Below are positions 6,685 to 15,199 of a stretch of DNA of 64,000 bases, in pieces. Both the position numbers and the translations under genes were made by a program. Every line of letters starts with the position of its first letter. The stretch's first letter is position 1. Source of the DNA: Streptomyces luteolifulvus (GTDB lineage Bacteria > Actinomycetota > Actinomycetes > Streptomycetales > Streptomycetaceae); assembly GCF_008806595.1 (NCBI RefSeq), contig NZ_VZRB01000008.1, positions 210,826-274,825 on the forward strand. The letters run 5' to 3'. Below the pieces are notes generated by a model. It searched no databases, had not been told where the DNA came from, and saw nothing but the letters and a program-made list of their open reading frames with translations.

Positions 6685-7183
6685 TCGACAAACGCTCGGG
6701 CCCCAGTGATCATGAGTCAGCCTACGCAGACATGCTTTTTATGATCTTGACGAGCTTGGTCGACACCCAGTTCAGGCGTCGACCATGAGTCCGCCGCGAC
6801 ACACGCCACCCCCCGGCGCGACGGGCACGAGCGGCGGCCGGACGTAGGTGCATCCGCCGGCCGCCGCTCGCATCAAAGAGGGCGTCAAGGATGACCGCCC
6901 CGGGCCATGTGCGGCCCGGGGCGGTCTACTGTGTGCGCCAGAGCGCCCCCTGCCGAATCTTCCGGCAGGGGGCGCCTCCAGTGGAGTCGAGGCTCCACCG
7001 GCAGGGCCAGAGGCCCTGCTCACCTGTTCCCCACCGGTATACGGATGGGGGTGCATCGAGGGGCCCGCCTGAACGGAGCACCTCCCCAGGTGATCGCTAC
7101 GCTAAATGAGTGCGGCCTGCACCGGAACGGCTTTGCCGATCCGTCACCCCATCGAAGGATTCACCGACGGATGCGGCGTTGTG
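6685..7183. other. gene-free gap with a run of seven hairpins
   Basis: About 500 bases with no convincing gene. From 6828 to 7092 there are consecutive inverted repeats: 6828-6841/6857-6870 (14 pairs), 6893-6906/6913-6926 (14 pairs, perfect), 6943-6955/6963-6975 (13 pairs), 6981-6986/6993-6998, 7002-7008/7012-7018, 7029-7033/7046-7050 and 7079-7083/7088-7092. The first three could be terminators singly, but the unbroken series is unusual. It lies between the last element gene (XRE) and the chromosomal dodecin gene, so it may be an origin, a structured RNA or the element border. No tRNA and no att duplication were seen. Confidence 0.6.
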
Positions 7184-7219
7184 GACGGGATGTGGACTTT
7201 CCCGCTATCCACATCCGTC
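7184..7219 (-). terminator. dodecin terminator
   Basis: GACGGGATGTGGA (7184-7196) pairs with TCCACATCCGTC (7208-7219) with one bulged base, overlapping the dodecin stop codon on its 3' side. Confidence 0.55.
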
Positions 7220-7433
7220 AGCTCGTGTCCTCGATGCGGAAACCGACCTTGAGGCCGACCTGGAAGTGCTCGATCTGCCCGTTCTCGATCTGGCCCCTGA
7301 CCTGGGTCACCTCGAACCAGTCCAGATTGCGCAGGGTCTGCGAGGCACGGGCGATGCCGTTGCGGATGGCCTGGTCGACCCCCTCGTGAGAGCTGCCGAC
7401 GATCTCCGTGACCCGGTAGGTGTGGTCCGTCAT
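7218..7433 (-). CDS. dodecin, flavin-binding storage protein
   Basis: 71 residues, full length for the family. The motif HTYRVTEIVGSSHEGVDQAI and the core LDWFEVTQVRGQIENGQI match dodecins, which form hollow dodecamers that bind FMN, riboflavin or CoA and limit free flavin. The conserved Trp that stacks on the flavin is in NLDWFEV, and the Gln of GQIENGQI is typical. The start is the ATG with GGAGAGGAGCACCCTG upstream on the minus strand. It is monocistronic with its own terminator and appears to be the first chromosomal gene after the element. Confidence 0.93.
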   Translation of the reverse strand: MTDHTYRVTEIVGSSHEGVDQAIRNGIARASQTLRNLDWFEVTQVRGQIENGQIEHFQVGLKVGFRIEDTS

Positions 7434-7526
7434 CAGGGTGCTCCTCTCCGCCGAGACATGAGCGTCACGCGTGATTCCACGGTGCCCCACACCGCGGCGT
7501 AGCGCGAGACGACCCGTCGCCCACCG

Positions 7527-8489
7527 TCACCGCGCCACGCTCAGCGACAGCGCGAAACGCCCTTCGCCGTCCGTCCACCAGTGGGTCAACTCCATCCCCG
7601 CCGCGGCCAGTTCGGCACGCACGCCCCCCTTTCGGAACTTCGCCGATATCTCCGTGTGCAGGTCCTCGCCGGCGGCGAAGTCGACGGCGAGATCGAGCGC
7701 GGGGATCTTCACGGTCTGCTGGGTACGGGAGCGCAGCCGCATCTCGATCCATTCGTTCCCGGTGTCCCACAGCGCGACATGGTCGAAGGCGCCGGGGTCG
7801 AAATCGGCGCCCAGCTCACGGTTGACGACGCTCAGCACGTTCTTGTTGAACGCTGCCGTCACCCCCGCCGCGTCGTCGTACGCCCTGACCAGGACCTTCT
7901 CGTCCTTGACGAGGTCCGTGCCGAGCAGCAGGGCGTCGCCCGGGGAGAGCAGGGCACGCACCGAGGCCAGGAACTCGGCGCGTTCGGCCGGCAGCAGGTT
8001 GCCGATGGTGCCGCCGAGGAACGCCACCAGCCGGGGCCCCGGCGTGTCCGGCAGTGCGAGCCGGGCGGTGAAGTCGGCGATCAGCGCATGCACGTTCAGT
8101 CCGGGCCGCTCGGCGACGAGCGCGTGTCCCGCCTGGGTGAGCGCGCTCTCGCTGACGTCGACCGGGACATAGGTGTGCAGCCCGGCGAGCGCGTCGATCA
8201 GATGGCGTGTCTTCTCCGAGGAACCGGAGCCCAGTTCGACCAGGGTACGGGCGCCGGTCGCGGCGGCGATCTCGTCGGCCCGGTCGATCAGGATCTCCCG
8301 TTCGGCGCGGGTGGGGTAGTACTCGGGCAGCTCGGTGATCTGCTCGAACAGCTCGCTGCCGTGAGCGTCGTAGAACCACTTCGGCGGCAGTGTCTTGGGG
8401 TTTCGGCCGAGGCCCTGCTGCACGTCGGCGCGCAGGGCGGCCTCCGTGGCGTCCTCGGGCAGGGTGCGGGTGAGAAGGAACAGACTCAC
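7527..8489 (-). CDS. egtD: L-histidine N-alpha-methyltransferase EgtD
   Basis: 320 residues, the usual length. EgtD transfers three methyl groups from S-adenosylmethionine to the alpha amine of histidine to make hercynine, the first step of ergothioneine synthesis in the cytoplasm. The SAM-binding segment is LVELGSGSSEKTRHL, followed by VPVDVSESAL; the family block AFLGGTIGNLLPAER is present. The GTG start overlaps the egtC stop by 4 bases, so the order egtABCD is kept with full translational coupling. It is the last gene of the operon. Confidence 0.95.
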   Translation of the reverse strand: MSLFLLTRTLPEDATEAALRADVQQGLGRNPKTLPPKWFYDAHGSELFEQITELPEYYPTRAEREILIDRADEIAAATGARTLVELGSGSSEKTRHLIDALAGLHTYVPVDVSESALTQAGHALVAERPGLNVHALIADFTARLALPDTPGPRLVAFLGGTIGNLLPAERAEFLASVRALLSPGDALLLGTDLVKDEKVLVRAYDDAAGVTAAFNKNVLSVVNRELGADFDPGAFDHVALWDTGNEWIEMRLRSRTQQTVKIPALDLAVDFAAGEDLHTEISAKFRKGGVRAELAAAGMELTHWWTDGEGRFALSLSVAR

Positions 8490-9286
8490 GTACGGGGCTC
8501 CTTCGAGGGTGCGGACGGTGCGGGTGCCAGGGGGTCGCTCGGGTCCTTGAGCGGCGTGAGCAGCACGTCCGTGCGGCTCGCCGCGAGCAGGGTGCGGTCG
8601 GGGACCTCCTGCCAGTGCGGGTCGTCGTCGTAGGGCTCGGAGGCCACGACGGTGCCGCCGCCGGGCCGGGACAGATACCAGAGGGTGTCGCCCCAGGCGG
8701 TCGCGGCGATGGCCTCGCCGTTGGTGAGCAGGAGGTTGAGCCGGGAGCCGGGAGCCGCCTCGGCGACCTCCAGGACGGTGTCGGCGAGCGCCTGGCCCTC
8801 CTGGTCGCCGCCCCGCAACCGGGCGAGGAGCAGCGCCCACACGAAGGCCGAGTCGTTGCGGGCCTCCAGCGAGAGCAGGTCCACCGCCGGCAGCGTCTGG
8901 ACGAGCGGCCCGAGCGAACCGGGCCAGCCCTTGACGGCACCGTTGTGGCTGAACAGCCAGGGCCCGGCGGTGTACGGCGCCGCCGCGGCCTCGGCGTCGG
9001 CGCCCGAGAGGGTCGCGTCGCGCACCGCGGCGAGCACGGCCTCCGAGCGCACGACCCGCGCCAGGTCGGCCAGGGACTGGTCCGCCCAGATGGGCCCGGC
9101 CCGGCGGTACCGCGCCGGAACCGGGTCGCCCTCCGCGTACCAGCCGACGCCGAATCCGTCGGCGTTGACCGTCCCGTACCGCTGCCGCCGTGGTGCCCAC
9201 GACTGCCGGTACAGGCTGTGCGGCGGCCGGACCAGGATCGACCCGATCGGCTCCTCCGGGCCCAGATAGGCAAGGTGACGGCACAT
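8486..9286 (-). CDS. egtC: EgtC, gamma-glutamyl hercynylcysteine sulfoxide hydrolase
   Basis: 266 residues with an N-terminal class II glutamine amidotransferase fold: MCRHLAYLG supplies the nucleophile Cys2, NADGFGVGWY and LFSHNGAV are the family substrate-binding blocks. EgtC removes the gamma-glutamyl group after EgtB has joined gamma-glutamylcysteine to hercynine. The ATG shares a base with the egtB stop, and the end overlaps egtD. Presence of EgtC together with EgtA indicates the gamma-glutamylcysteine-using actinobacterial route. Confidence 0.95.
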   Translation of the reverse strand: MCRHLAYLGPEEPIGSILVRPPHSLYRQSWAPRRQRYGTVNADGFGVGWYAEGDPVPARYRRAGPIWADQSLADLARVVRSEAVLAAVRDATLSGADAEAAAAPYTAGPWLFSHNGAVKGWPGSLGPLVQTLPAVDLLSLEARNDSAFVWALLLARLRGGDQEGQALADTVLEVAEAAPGSRLNLLLTNGEAIAATAWGDTLWYLSRPGGGTVVASEPYDDDPHWQEVPDRTLLAASRTDVLLTPLKDPSDPLAPAPSAPSKEPRT

Positions 9287-10602
9287 CAGACGTCCGCCGA
9301 GCGTGCCGTGCGGAACCCGGAGAAGATCTGCCGCCGGATCGGATAGTCCCAGTTGCGGAACGTGCCCCGGCAGGCCACCGGGTCCACGGCGAACGATCCG
9401 CCGCGCAGCACCTTGTACTCCGGTCCGAAGAACACCTCCGAGTACTCCTTGTACGGGAACGCCCGGAAGCCCGGGTACGGCAGGAAGTCGCTCGCCGTCC
9501 ACTCCCAGACGTCGCCGATCAACTGCCGTACTCCGAGCGGCGATTCGCCCTCCGGGTAGCTGCCCGCCGGGGCCGGGCGCAGATGCCGCTGGCCCAGGTT
9601 GGCGTGCTCGGGCGCCGGATCGGCGTCGCCCCACGGGTAGCGCATCGAGCGGTCGCCCGCCGGGTCGTGGCGGGCCGCCTTCTCCCACTCGGCCTCGGTG
9701 GGCAGCCGGCGTCCGGCCCAGCGGGCGTAGGCGTCGGCCTCGTACCAGCACACATGCAGCACCGGCTCGTCGGGCGGCACCACCTCGGTCACGCCGAAGC
9801 GGCGCCGCAGCCACTGGCGGCCGTCACGGCGCCAGAAGAGCGGCGCGCCGATGGAGCTGCGGCGGATGTGGGCCCAGCCGTCCGCGGTCCACCAGCGCTC
9901 GTCGTCGTAGCCGCCGTCCTCGATGAACGCCTGGTACGCGGCGTTCGTCACCGGAGTCGTGTCGATGTGGAACGGCGCCACCTCCCGCCGGTGCGCCGGG
10001 CGTTCGTTGTCCAGGGACCACGGCTCGGCCGAGGTGCCCATGGTGAACGGGCCGCCCGGAACGAGGACTTCCGCCGGACCGGTGAACAGCGGCGCGGGCT
10101 CCGGGTCCGGGGCGGTCAGGACCTGGGGGCCCTTGCGGAGCTGATGGGTGATCAGCATCGTTTCGTCGTGCTGCTGTTCGTGCTGCGCGATCATCCCGAA
10201 GGCGAAGCCCGCCTCGGTCAGCCGCGTCCCGTGGAACGCCGTGCGCTCCAGCACGTCCAGGGCCCGTCCGCGCACCTCCGCCGCGTACCGGCGCGCCTCG
10301 GCCGGTGCCAGCAGGGGCAGGGTGGGGCGTTCGGAGCGCGGGTGCTCGAAGGCGTCGTAGAGACTGTCGATCTCCGGGCGTATCGCCTCCTGGCCGGCGA
10401 CGGCCCGCAGCAGCCACAGCTCCTCCTGGTTGCCGATGTGCGCCAGGTCCCACACCAGCGGGGACATCAGCGGCGAGTGCTGCGCGGTCAGGTCGGGCTC
10501 CTCCACGCAGGAGGTGAGCAGGGTCGTACGGTCCCGGGCCGTCACGAGCGTGCTCAGCGCCCGTTTCCGGAACGCCTCGACGTCGAGGGCGGGGTCGGTC
10601 AT
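9286..10602 (-). CDS. egtB: EgtB, sulfoxide synthase
   Basis: 438 residues, normal length. An N-terminal DinB-like domain carries the iron ligands: His55 and the HX3HXE motif His141-x3-His145-x-Glu147 (AQHEQQHDE). The C-terminal formylglycine-generating-enzyme-like fold runs from about 190 and ends GDVWEWTASDF...KVLRGGSF. EgtB uses O2 and non-haem iron to form the C-S bond between hercynine and gamma-glutamylcysteine as a sulfoxide. It is coupled to egtA (ATGA) and egtC (TGATG). Confidence 0.95.
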   Translation of the reverse strand: MTDPALDVEAFRKRALSTLVTARDRTTLLTSCVEEPDLTAQHSPLMSPLVWDLAHIGNQEELWLLRAVAGQEAIRPEIDSLYDAFEHPRSERPTLPLLAPAEARRYAAEVRGRALDVLERTAFHGTRLTEAGFAFGMIAQHEQQHDETMLITHQLRKGPQVLTAPDPEPAPLFTGPAEVLVPGGPFTMGTSAEPWSLDNERPAHRREVAPFHIDTTPVTNAAYQAFIEDGGYDDERWWTADGWAHIRRSSIGAPLFWRRDGRQWLRRRFGVTEVVPPDEPVLHVCWYEADAYARWAGRRLPTEAEWEKAARHDPAGDRSMRYPWGDADPAPEHANLGQRHLRPAPAGSYPEGESPLGVRQLIGDVWEWTASDFLPYPGFRAFPYKEYSEVFFGPEYKVLRGGSFAVDPVACRGTFRNWDYPIRRQIFSGFRTARSADV

Positions 10603-11900
10603 GTGCGGATGTCCTTCCCGTGCGGATCGCGGCTCGCGCCGCGCAGCTCGTCCAGCAGATCGTCGGCGGGGCAGCGGCCCCGGCTCACATAGCGGTCCAG
10701 ATAGGTCCTGACGGCGTCCGTGACCTCGGTGGTGGCACCGAGCCGGGGCAGGGCCTCGACGGCCGCCGTGAAGCAGATGACGGCCACCTCCTGGAGCTCG
10801 GGGTCGGCCATGCCGTGCCGTGCCGCGTCCAGCCACAGCGGGTTGTGCGGCGCCGGCAGCGACAGGGAACGCTCGGCCAGCGGCTTCACCGCCCGGTAGG
10901 CGGTCTCGGCGGCCTCCGGATCGTCGAACAGCGCCGTGGTCACGGCGAGCGGCACGATCCACCCGTCGTCTCCGGGCTGCGCGTCGATCATGCGCAGTTC
11001 CAGATGGCCGCGCGGCCTGACCGGCGGGAACAGGGTCGTCATGTGGTAGTCGAGATCCTCGCGGGTCGGGGGTCTCGGTCCTCCCGAGCTGGTCCACTCC
11101 CGGAAGGTCAGCCCGTCGGGGACGTCCCAGGGCCCGCCGTTCTGCCGTACGCACATCACCGGCGCGTCCAGCACATGCCGGGCCCATCCGGTGCGTGGTT
11201 CCGCGTGGAGCGGGGGAGCGCCCGCCCGGCCGGCGCCGATCTCCGTCCACAGCAGCTGGCGGGTGGAGCGCCATCCGGTGGGCTCGTTCCCGGCGAGGGG
11301 CGAGTTGGCGAACGCGGCGACCAGGACCGCGCCCAGCTGGTGGGCCAGCCACCAGCGTCGCCCGTGGCCGAGCGGCCCCGGTTCCTCGTACCCGGCGTCC
11401 AGACACACCTGGACGGAGGCGGAGGTGCACATCATGGCGCGGCCGGCGGGGCCGGTGCGGTCGAGGCAGGTCTCCATGGCGTCGTAGCGCGGTTCACGCA
11501 GATACCGGCGGGGCGAGTGCCAGGGATCGTTGCCGATGCCGACGAGACCGAGATCGTGCTCGGCGAGGACCGCTCGGACGGCGGTGAGGTCGGCGGAGAC
11601 GGTACCGATGCACTCCATCAGCGAGGCGGCGGGCGGCGAGCTAAGCTCCAGCTGACCGCCGGGTTCGACGGTGAGCGCCGACCTCAGGTGCACGGTCCGC
11701 AGTGCGGTGTAGACCGCTTCGAGTCGTTCGGGTGTCACGGGGAGCTGCGGTGTGCGCAGCTCATGAACGAGCCATTCCACTTCCACCCCGACCATGCGGG
11801 GCGGGCCGGTCTTGAAACAGATGCCCCGGACGAGCGCCTCCACCTCGGCTGCGGTGAGGGCGGTGCGGGGCTCCGTACAGTCGCTCAATGAGTCGGACAT
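10599..11900 (-). CDS. egtA: EgtA, glutamate-cysteine ligase
   Basis: 433 residues. The GCS2-type ligase joins glutamate and cysteine with ATP to give gamma-glutamylcysteine, the sulfur donor for EgtB. Family segments seen: VGVEVEWLVHEL (metal-binding acids), LTVEPGGQLELSSPP and LELRMIDAQPGDDGW. The ATG at 11900 has AGGAAGG at a good distance. First gene of the four-gene operon; no egtE (PLP-dependent C-S lyase for the last step) is next to it, as is usual in Streptomyces where it lies elsewhere. Confidence 0.94.
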   Translation of the reverse strand: MSDSLSDCTEPRTALTAAEVEALVRGICFKTGPPRMVGVEVEWLVHELRTPQLPVTPERLEAVYTALRTVHLRSALTVEPGGQLELSSPPAASLMECIGTVSADLTAVRAVLAEHDLGLVGIGNDPWHSPRRYLREPRYDAMETCLDRTGPAGRAMMCTSASVQVCLDAGYEEPGPLGHGRRWWLAHQLGAVLVAAFANSPLAGNEPTGWRSTRQLLWTEIGAGRAGAPPLHAEPRTGWARHVLDAPVMCVRQNGGPWDVPDGLTFREWTSSGGPRPPTREDLDYHMTTLFPPVRPRGHLELRMIDAQPGDDGWIVPLAVTTALFDDPEAAETAYRAVKPLAERSLSLPAPHNPLWLDAARHGMADPELQEVAVICFTAAVEALPRLGATTEVTDAVRTYLDRYVSRGRCPADDLLDELRGASRDPHGKDIRT

Positions 11901-11917
11901 GCCGGAAACCTTCCTAG

Positions 11918-11955
11918 GGGTCCACCGTGCCTCCGGGCCGGGTCCGGGTGGACCC
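11918..11955 (-). promoter_or_regulatory. hairpin in the egtA leader
   Basis: GGGTCCACC (11918-11926) and GGTGGACCC (11947-11955) form a perfect 9-pair stem just upstream of the egtA ribosome-binding site. It could affect transcript stability or start access; no known riboswitch class is recognised. Confidence 0.4.
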
Positions 11956-12093
11956 GTTCCAAGGCACTCGTTCCACCCAAGCCTCTCGTGCCGCTCGGCA
12001 CAAGGGGGCAAATCACCGCAACCGGGGCCGATGATCTCCGTTTCCGTGGCGTTCTCGGGACGTGCACAGCACAAAGAAACTCTGTTGCACCGC

Positions 12094-12183
12094 ATGACCA
12101 GCATCGCTCACGATGCGTTCATGAGCACGACGGGGGAGATCGCGCGGCGCGCGGTCATGGCGCACACGGGGGTGGCGCCATGA
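12094..12183 (+). CDS. 29-residue ORF leading the PARG-like gene
   Basis: An ATG frame of 29 codons whose stop overlaps the start of the next gene (ATGA at 12180-12183). The peptide is Ala/Thr rich (ends AHTGVAP) and resembles nothing I know. The exact overlap suggests either a leader peptide that couples translation of the downstream gene or simply a chance frame. No clear ribosome-binding site is seen before its ATG. Confidence 0.35.
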   Translation: MTSIAHDAFMSTTGEIARRAVMAHTGVAP

Positions 12184-13016
12184 GCGCGCGACTGCGGGAT
12201 ATCGCACAGCAGACGGAGCAGATCGTCGCGGCGGGGGCCTATCGCGCGCCGGACGGGCACGAGGTGCCGATCTCGGCGGAGACCGAGGCGGCCCGCTCCG
12301 GTACGCGGATGCACGGGCCGGGACCGGTGGAGGCCCCACCGGTCCCTCCGGTGGACACGCTGTTCGAGGTCACGGGGGAGAGCAGCCTGGAGGCGGCCCG
12401 CCGGCTCGTCGCCGCCGGTCCGGTGGCCGTCCTGAACTTCGCCTCGGCCCGCAACCCGGGCGGCGGGTACCTCAACGGCGCCCAGGCCCAGGAGGAGGCC
12501 CTGTGCCGGGCCTCCGCGCTGTACACGTGCCTGGTCGGTGTCCGGGAGTTCTACGACCACCACCGGGCCCACCGCGACCCGTTCTACACGGACCGTGTCA
12601 TCCATTCACCCGCCGTGCCGGTCTTCCGGGACGACCGCGGCCGGCTCCTCGACGAGCCGTACACCGCCGGATTCCTGACCGCTGCGGCGCCCAACGCGGG
12701 CGTCGTCCAGCGGAGGGCTCCGGAACGCGCGGGCGAGCTGCCGCAGGCCCTCGCCGTACGGGCCGAGCGGGTCCTGGAGACGGCCGTGGCCCACGGCTAC
12801 CGGCGCCTGGTGCTGGGCGCCTGGGGCTGCGGGGTGTTCCGGAACGACCCGGCGCAGGTGGCCGGCGCCTTCCGGGCGCTGCTCGGGCCCGGCGGACGGT
12901 TCGCCGGGACGTTCGAGCAGGTGGTGTTCGGGATCCTCGACCGCACACCGGGGGCCGTGACCCGGGAGGCGTTCGTACGGGCGTTTCCCGGGCGTGAGCT
13001 GCCGGCCGGACCCTGA
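12180..13016 (+). CDS. bacterial poly(ADP-ribose) glycohydrolase-like (TIGR02452) protein
   Basis: 278 residues. The macrodomain-like catalytic region has NPGGGYLNGAQAQEE: Gly94-96 and Gln104-Glu105-Glu106 reproduce the GGG-X6/8-QEE signature of poly(ADP-ribose) glycohydrolases, where the second Glu is catalytic. The C-terminal block LVLGAWGCGVFRNDP is the other family landmark for binding the ADP-ribose phosphates. It probably hydrolyses ADP-ribose chains or a related ADP-ribosyl modification. Family identity is firm; the physiological substrate in Streptomyces is not known. Its convergent neighbour is a MazF-type toxin. Confidence 0.88.
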   Translation: MSARLRDIAQQTEQIVAAGAYRAPDGHEVPISAETEAARSGTRMHGPGPVEAPPVPPVDTLFEVTGESSLEAARRLVAAGPVAVLNFASARNPGGGYLNGAQAQEEALCRASALYTCLVGVREFYDHHRAHRDPFYTDRVIHSPAVPVFRDDRGRLLDEPYTAGFLTAAAPNAGVVQRRAPERAGELPQALAVRAERVLETAVAHGYRRLVLGAWGCGVFRNDPAQVAGAFRALLGPGGRFAGTFEQVVFGILDRTPGAVTREAFVRAFPGRELPAGP

Positions 13017-13038
13017 GCCGCCTGCCCGACGTGGAGCC

Positions 13039-13485
13039 TCAGCTCCAGCCGTAGCGCTCCCGCAGCCGGTGCCGCACCAGGTTGAACCGCATCCGGTCGA
13101 GGGCGCAGGCCTCGCGGCGCATGCCCTCCTCGTGCAGCCGCAGCACCCGGTCCACGTCCACCCACGAGTCCCGCCCCGACCGGTCCCACGGCCCGCTTCC
13201 GATCGGCACCCAGTCCCGGTCCGCGTCGTGCCGCTTGCTGGACAGCTGCACGGCGAGGAAGGTCCCGCCGGCCTCACGGGCGACGACGAGCACGGGCCGG
13301 TCCTTGCCGCGTCCGTCGTTCTCCTCGAAGGGGACCCAGGTCCAGACGATCTCGCCCGGATCCGGGTCCCCGTCGTGTTCGGGCGAGTACTCCGTGCGCA
13401 CCCGGCCCACCTTGCGAGGGTCGGCCTCGGTGGTGGCGAAGGCACCGTGGCGGCCGGGCACGTTCTCTTCGGTAGACGCAGTCAC
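13039..13485 (-). CDS. MazF/PemK-family toxin-like protein, no antitoxin gene adjacent
   Basis: 148 residues from a GTG. The PemK fold is recognised from GEIVWTWVPFEEND (strand 1), RPVLVVAREAGGTFLAVQLSS (strands 2-3, where MazF enzymes place catalytic residues) and VDVDRVLRLHEEGM. Typical MazF proteins are 110-120 residues; this one has a polar extension of about 40 residues at the N-terminus. MazF enzymes cut mRNA at short motifs. No small antitoxin gene lies on either side, so it is an orphan or has another role; many Streptomyces have such orphans. Confidence 0.8.
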   Translation of the reverse strand: MTASTEENVPGRHGAFATTEADPRKVGRVRTEYSPEHDGDPDPGEIVWTWVPFEENDGRGKDRPVLVVAREAGGTFLAVQLSSKRHDADRDWVPIGSGPWDRSGRDSWVDVDRVLRLHEEGMRREACALDRMRFNLVRHRLRERYGWS

Positions 13486-13522
13486 GGGGCCACGGTAGAG
13501 CCTCGCTCCCGGACCGCCCGAC

Positions 13523-13771
13523 TCACCCCTCGTCCTTCTCCACGGGCACCTTCTGAGAGGACGGCGGCACGACCCCGTTCAGCGGTGAAGTCCCCTTCGT
13601 GCCCTGCCCGTTCTGGTTCATCGAGGGCGGCGCTGACGGGCCGGCCCCAGCCCCGTGCCGCCCATGGTGAGTGCCTTGGCGAACATGTCGGCCCTGCAGT
13701 CGGCGCCGTTCGCCTCGGCCGCGGCGAGGCCCCTGGCCTGGGCCGCGGCCGCCCCAGCCTGCCGAACGCAC
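13523..13771 (-). pseudogene. degenerate 3' remnant of a secreted or coat-type protein
   Basis: The minus strand directly after the amidase stop codes in one frame for an Ala-rich helix ending in CRADMFAKALTMGGTGLGP, and after a frame change near 13640-13650 for a Ser/Pro/Gly tail ending SSQKVPVEKDEG before a stop at 13523. Neither frame has a plausible start of its own. The two halves look like the end of one protein broken by a frameshift, with its N-terminus lost. Alternatively the region is simply non-coding; homologues would decide. Confidence 0.35.
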
Positions 13772-15199
13772 CTACGCCGCAGGGGCGTCGGAGGCGACCG
13801 GCTCGGGCGGCCACACCTCGTGCCAGCGCAGCTCCGCCTCCAGTTGCGCGGCGAGCGAGACCAGCAGGAGCTCGCTGTTCGCCGGTCCCAGCAGCTGCGC
13901 GCCGACCGGCAGGGAGGAGCCGCCGGCGAAACCGGCGGGGACATTGACGCCGGGCCAGCCCAGCACGTTCCACGGCCAGGCGTAGGGGCAGGCCGCGATC
14001 ATCGCGCGGTCGGTGGCCAGGCCGGTCAGCTCCAGCATCGAGCCGATGCGCGGCGGGGGTGCGGCGGTCGTCGGCGCGAGGATCACGTCGTACGAGGTGA
14101 AGAATCCGCCGATACGACGATGCAGGACCGCCTCCGCGCGCCGCGCCGCCCGCAGCGGGGCCCCGTCCAGCAGCCTGCCCAGCCGGGCGGCGTCGCGGGT
14201 GCGGCGGTCGAGGAGCGCGGGGAAGGGGGCCTCGTGGACGTACTCGGCGATGCCGACCGTGGCGCGGGGGATGAAGGTGAGGCCGATCTGCCCGTACGGT
14301 GGGTCCGCCTCCTCGACGGTGTGTCCCAACGAGGTGAGTTTCTCGGCGAGTTCGAGGATCCGGGCGCAGACCTCCGGCTGGAGCCGGGCGGGCAGCGCGG
14401 TGAACGGCGGCTTCAGGGAGAGCGCGATACGCAGCCGTCCGGGGTCGCGGCCGACGGCAGCGGACACGTCGAGGGCGGCCGGCCGGTGCGGGTCGAGGTC
14501 GTGGTTTCCGCTGGCCGCGTCGAGCAGCAGAGCCGCGTCGGCGACCGTACGGGCGAGCGTGCCGTTGACCGTGATGCCCTGGAAGGCTTCGCCGCGCGGC
14601 CAGGTGGAGATGCGGCCGCGCTGCGGCTTGATGCCGATCAGATGGGTCCAGGAGGCCGGGATCCGCACCGAACCGGCACCGTCCGAACCGAGCGCGGCCG
14701 GTACCAGCCCGGCGGCGACGGCGGCGGCCGAACCGCCCGACGAGCCGCCCGGGGTGTGCCCCGTGTTCCATGGATTGCGGGTGGCGCCGAAGGCGGGTCC
14801 CTCGGTGAAAGGCCACTGCCCGAGTTCGCAGGTGTTGGTCTTGCCGACGATCACGGCTCCGGCCGCGCGCAGCCGACGTACCGCCTCGCCGTCGGCGGAG
14901 ACCGGAGGGAACTCGCCCCGGCAGCCGAACGCGGTCGGCTCACCGGCCACGTCCATGTCGTCCTTCACGGCCACCGGCACCCCGAGCAGCGGCCGACGCA
15001 CTCCGGCGGACAGCTCCCTGTCCGCGGCCTCGGCCTCGGCGAGCGCGGCCTCGGCACGGACGACCCGGAAGGCGTTCACCGTCGCCTGTGTGGCCTCGAT
15101 CCGTGTCAGGGCCTGCTCCACCAGAGCCCGGGACGACACCTCCCCGTCGGACAGTGCTCGGGCGGTTTCCACCAGGCCTGCGGAACGGTCGAGCGTCAT
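13772..15199 (-). CDS. amidase-signature family hydrolase
   Basis: 475 residues, full length. The Ser-cisSer-Lys triad is visible: Lys79 in VPVAVKDD, Ser153 in GGSSGGS and nucleophile Ser177 in GSDGAGSVRIP. The family hydrolyses amides (for example aryl or indole acetamides, or Gln/Asn-tRNA intermediates when with GatB/C partners, which are not here). Monocistronic with the ATG at 15199. Substrate cannot be told. Confidence 0.9.
   Translation of the reverse strand: MTLDRSAGLVETARALSDGEVSSRALVEQALTRIEATQATVNAFRVVRAEAALAEAEAADRELSAGVRRPLLGVPVAVKDDMDVAGEPTAFGCRGEFPPVSADGEAVRRLRAAGAVIVGKTNTCELGQWPFTEGPAFGATRNPWNTGHTPGGSSGGSAAAVAAGLVPAALGSDGAGSVRIPASWTHLIGIKPQRGRISTWPRGEAFQGITVNGTLARTVADAALLLDAASGNHDLDPHRPAALDVSAAVGRDPGRLRIALSLKPPFTALPARLQPEVCARILELAEKLTSLGHTVEEADPPYGQIGLTFIPRATVGIAEYVHEAPFPALLDRRTRDAARLGRLLDGAPLRAARRAEAVLHRRIGGFFTSYDVILAPTTAAPPPRIGSMLELTGLATDRAMIAACPYAWPWNVLGWPGVNVPAGFAGGSSLPVGAQLLGPANSELLLVSLAAQLEAELRWHEVWPPEPVASDAPAA

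Noticed and set aside
6828..7092. Hairpin series as a Streptomyces telomere
   Set aside because: Lacks the GCGAAGC/GCAAAGC type loops and the conserved terminal palindrome I, and lies inside continuous chromosomal sequence.
10599..11430. Long minus-strand frame extending egtB upstream through egtA
   Set aside because: egtA in the other frame has full family conservation; egtB starts at 10602 by the ATGA overlap.
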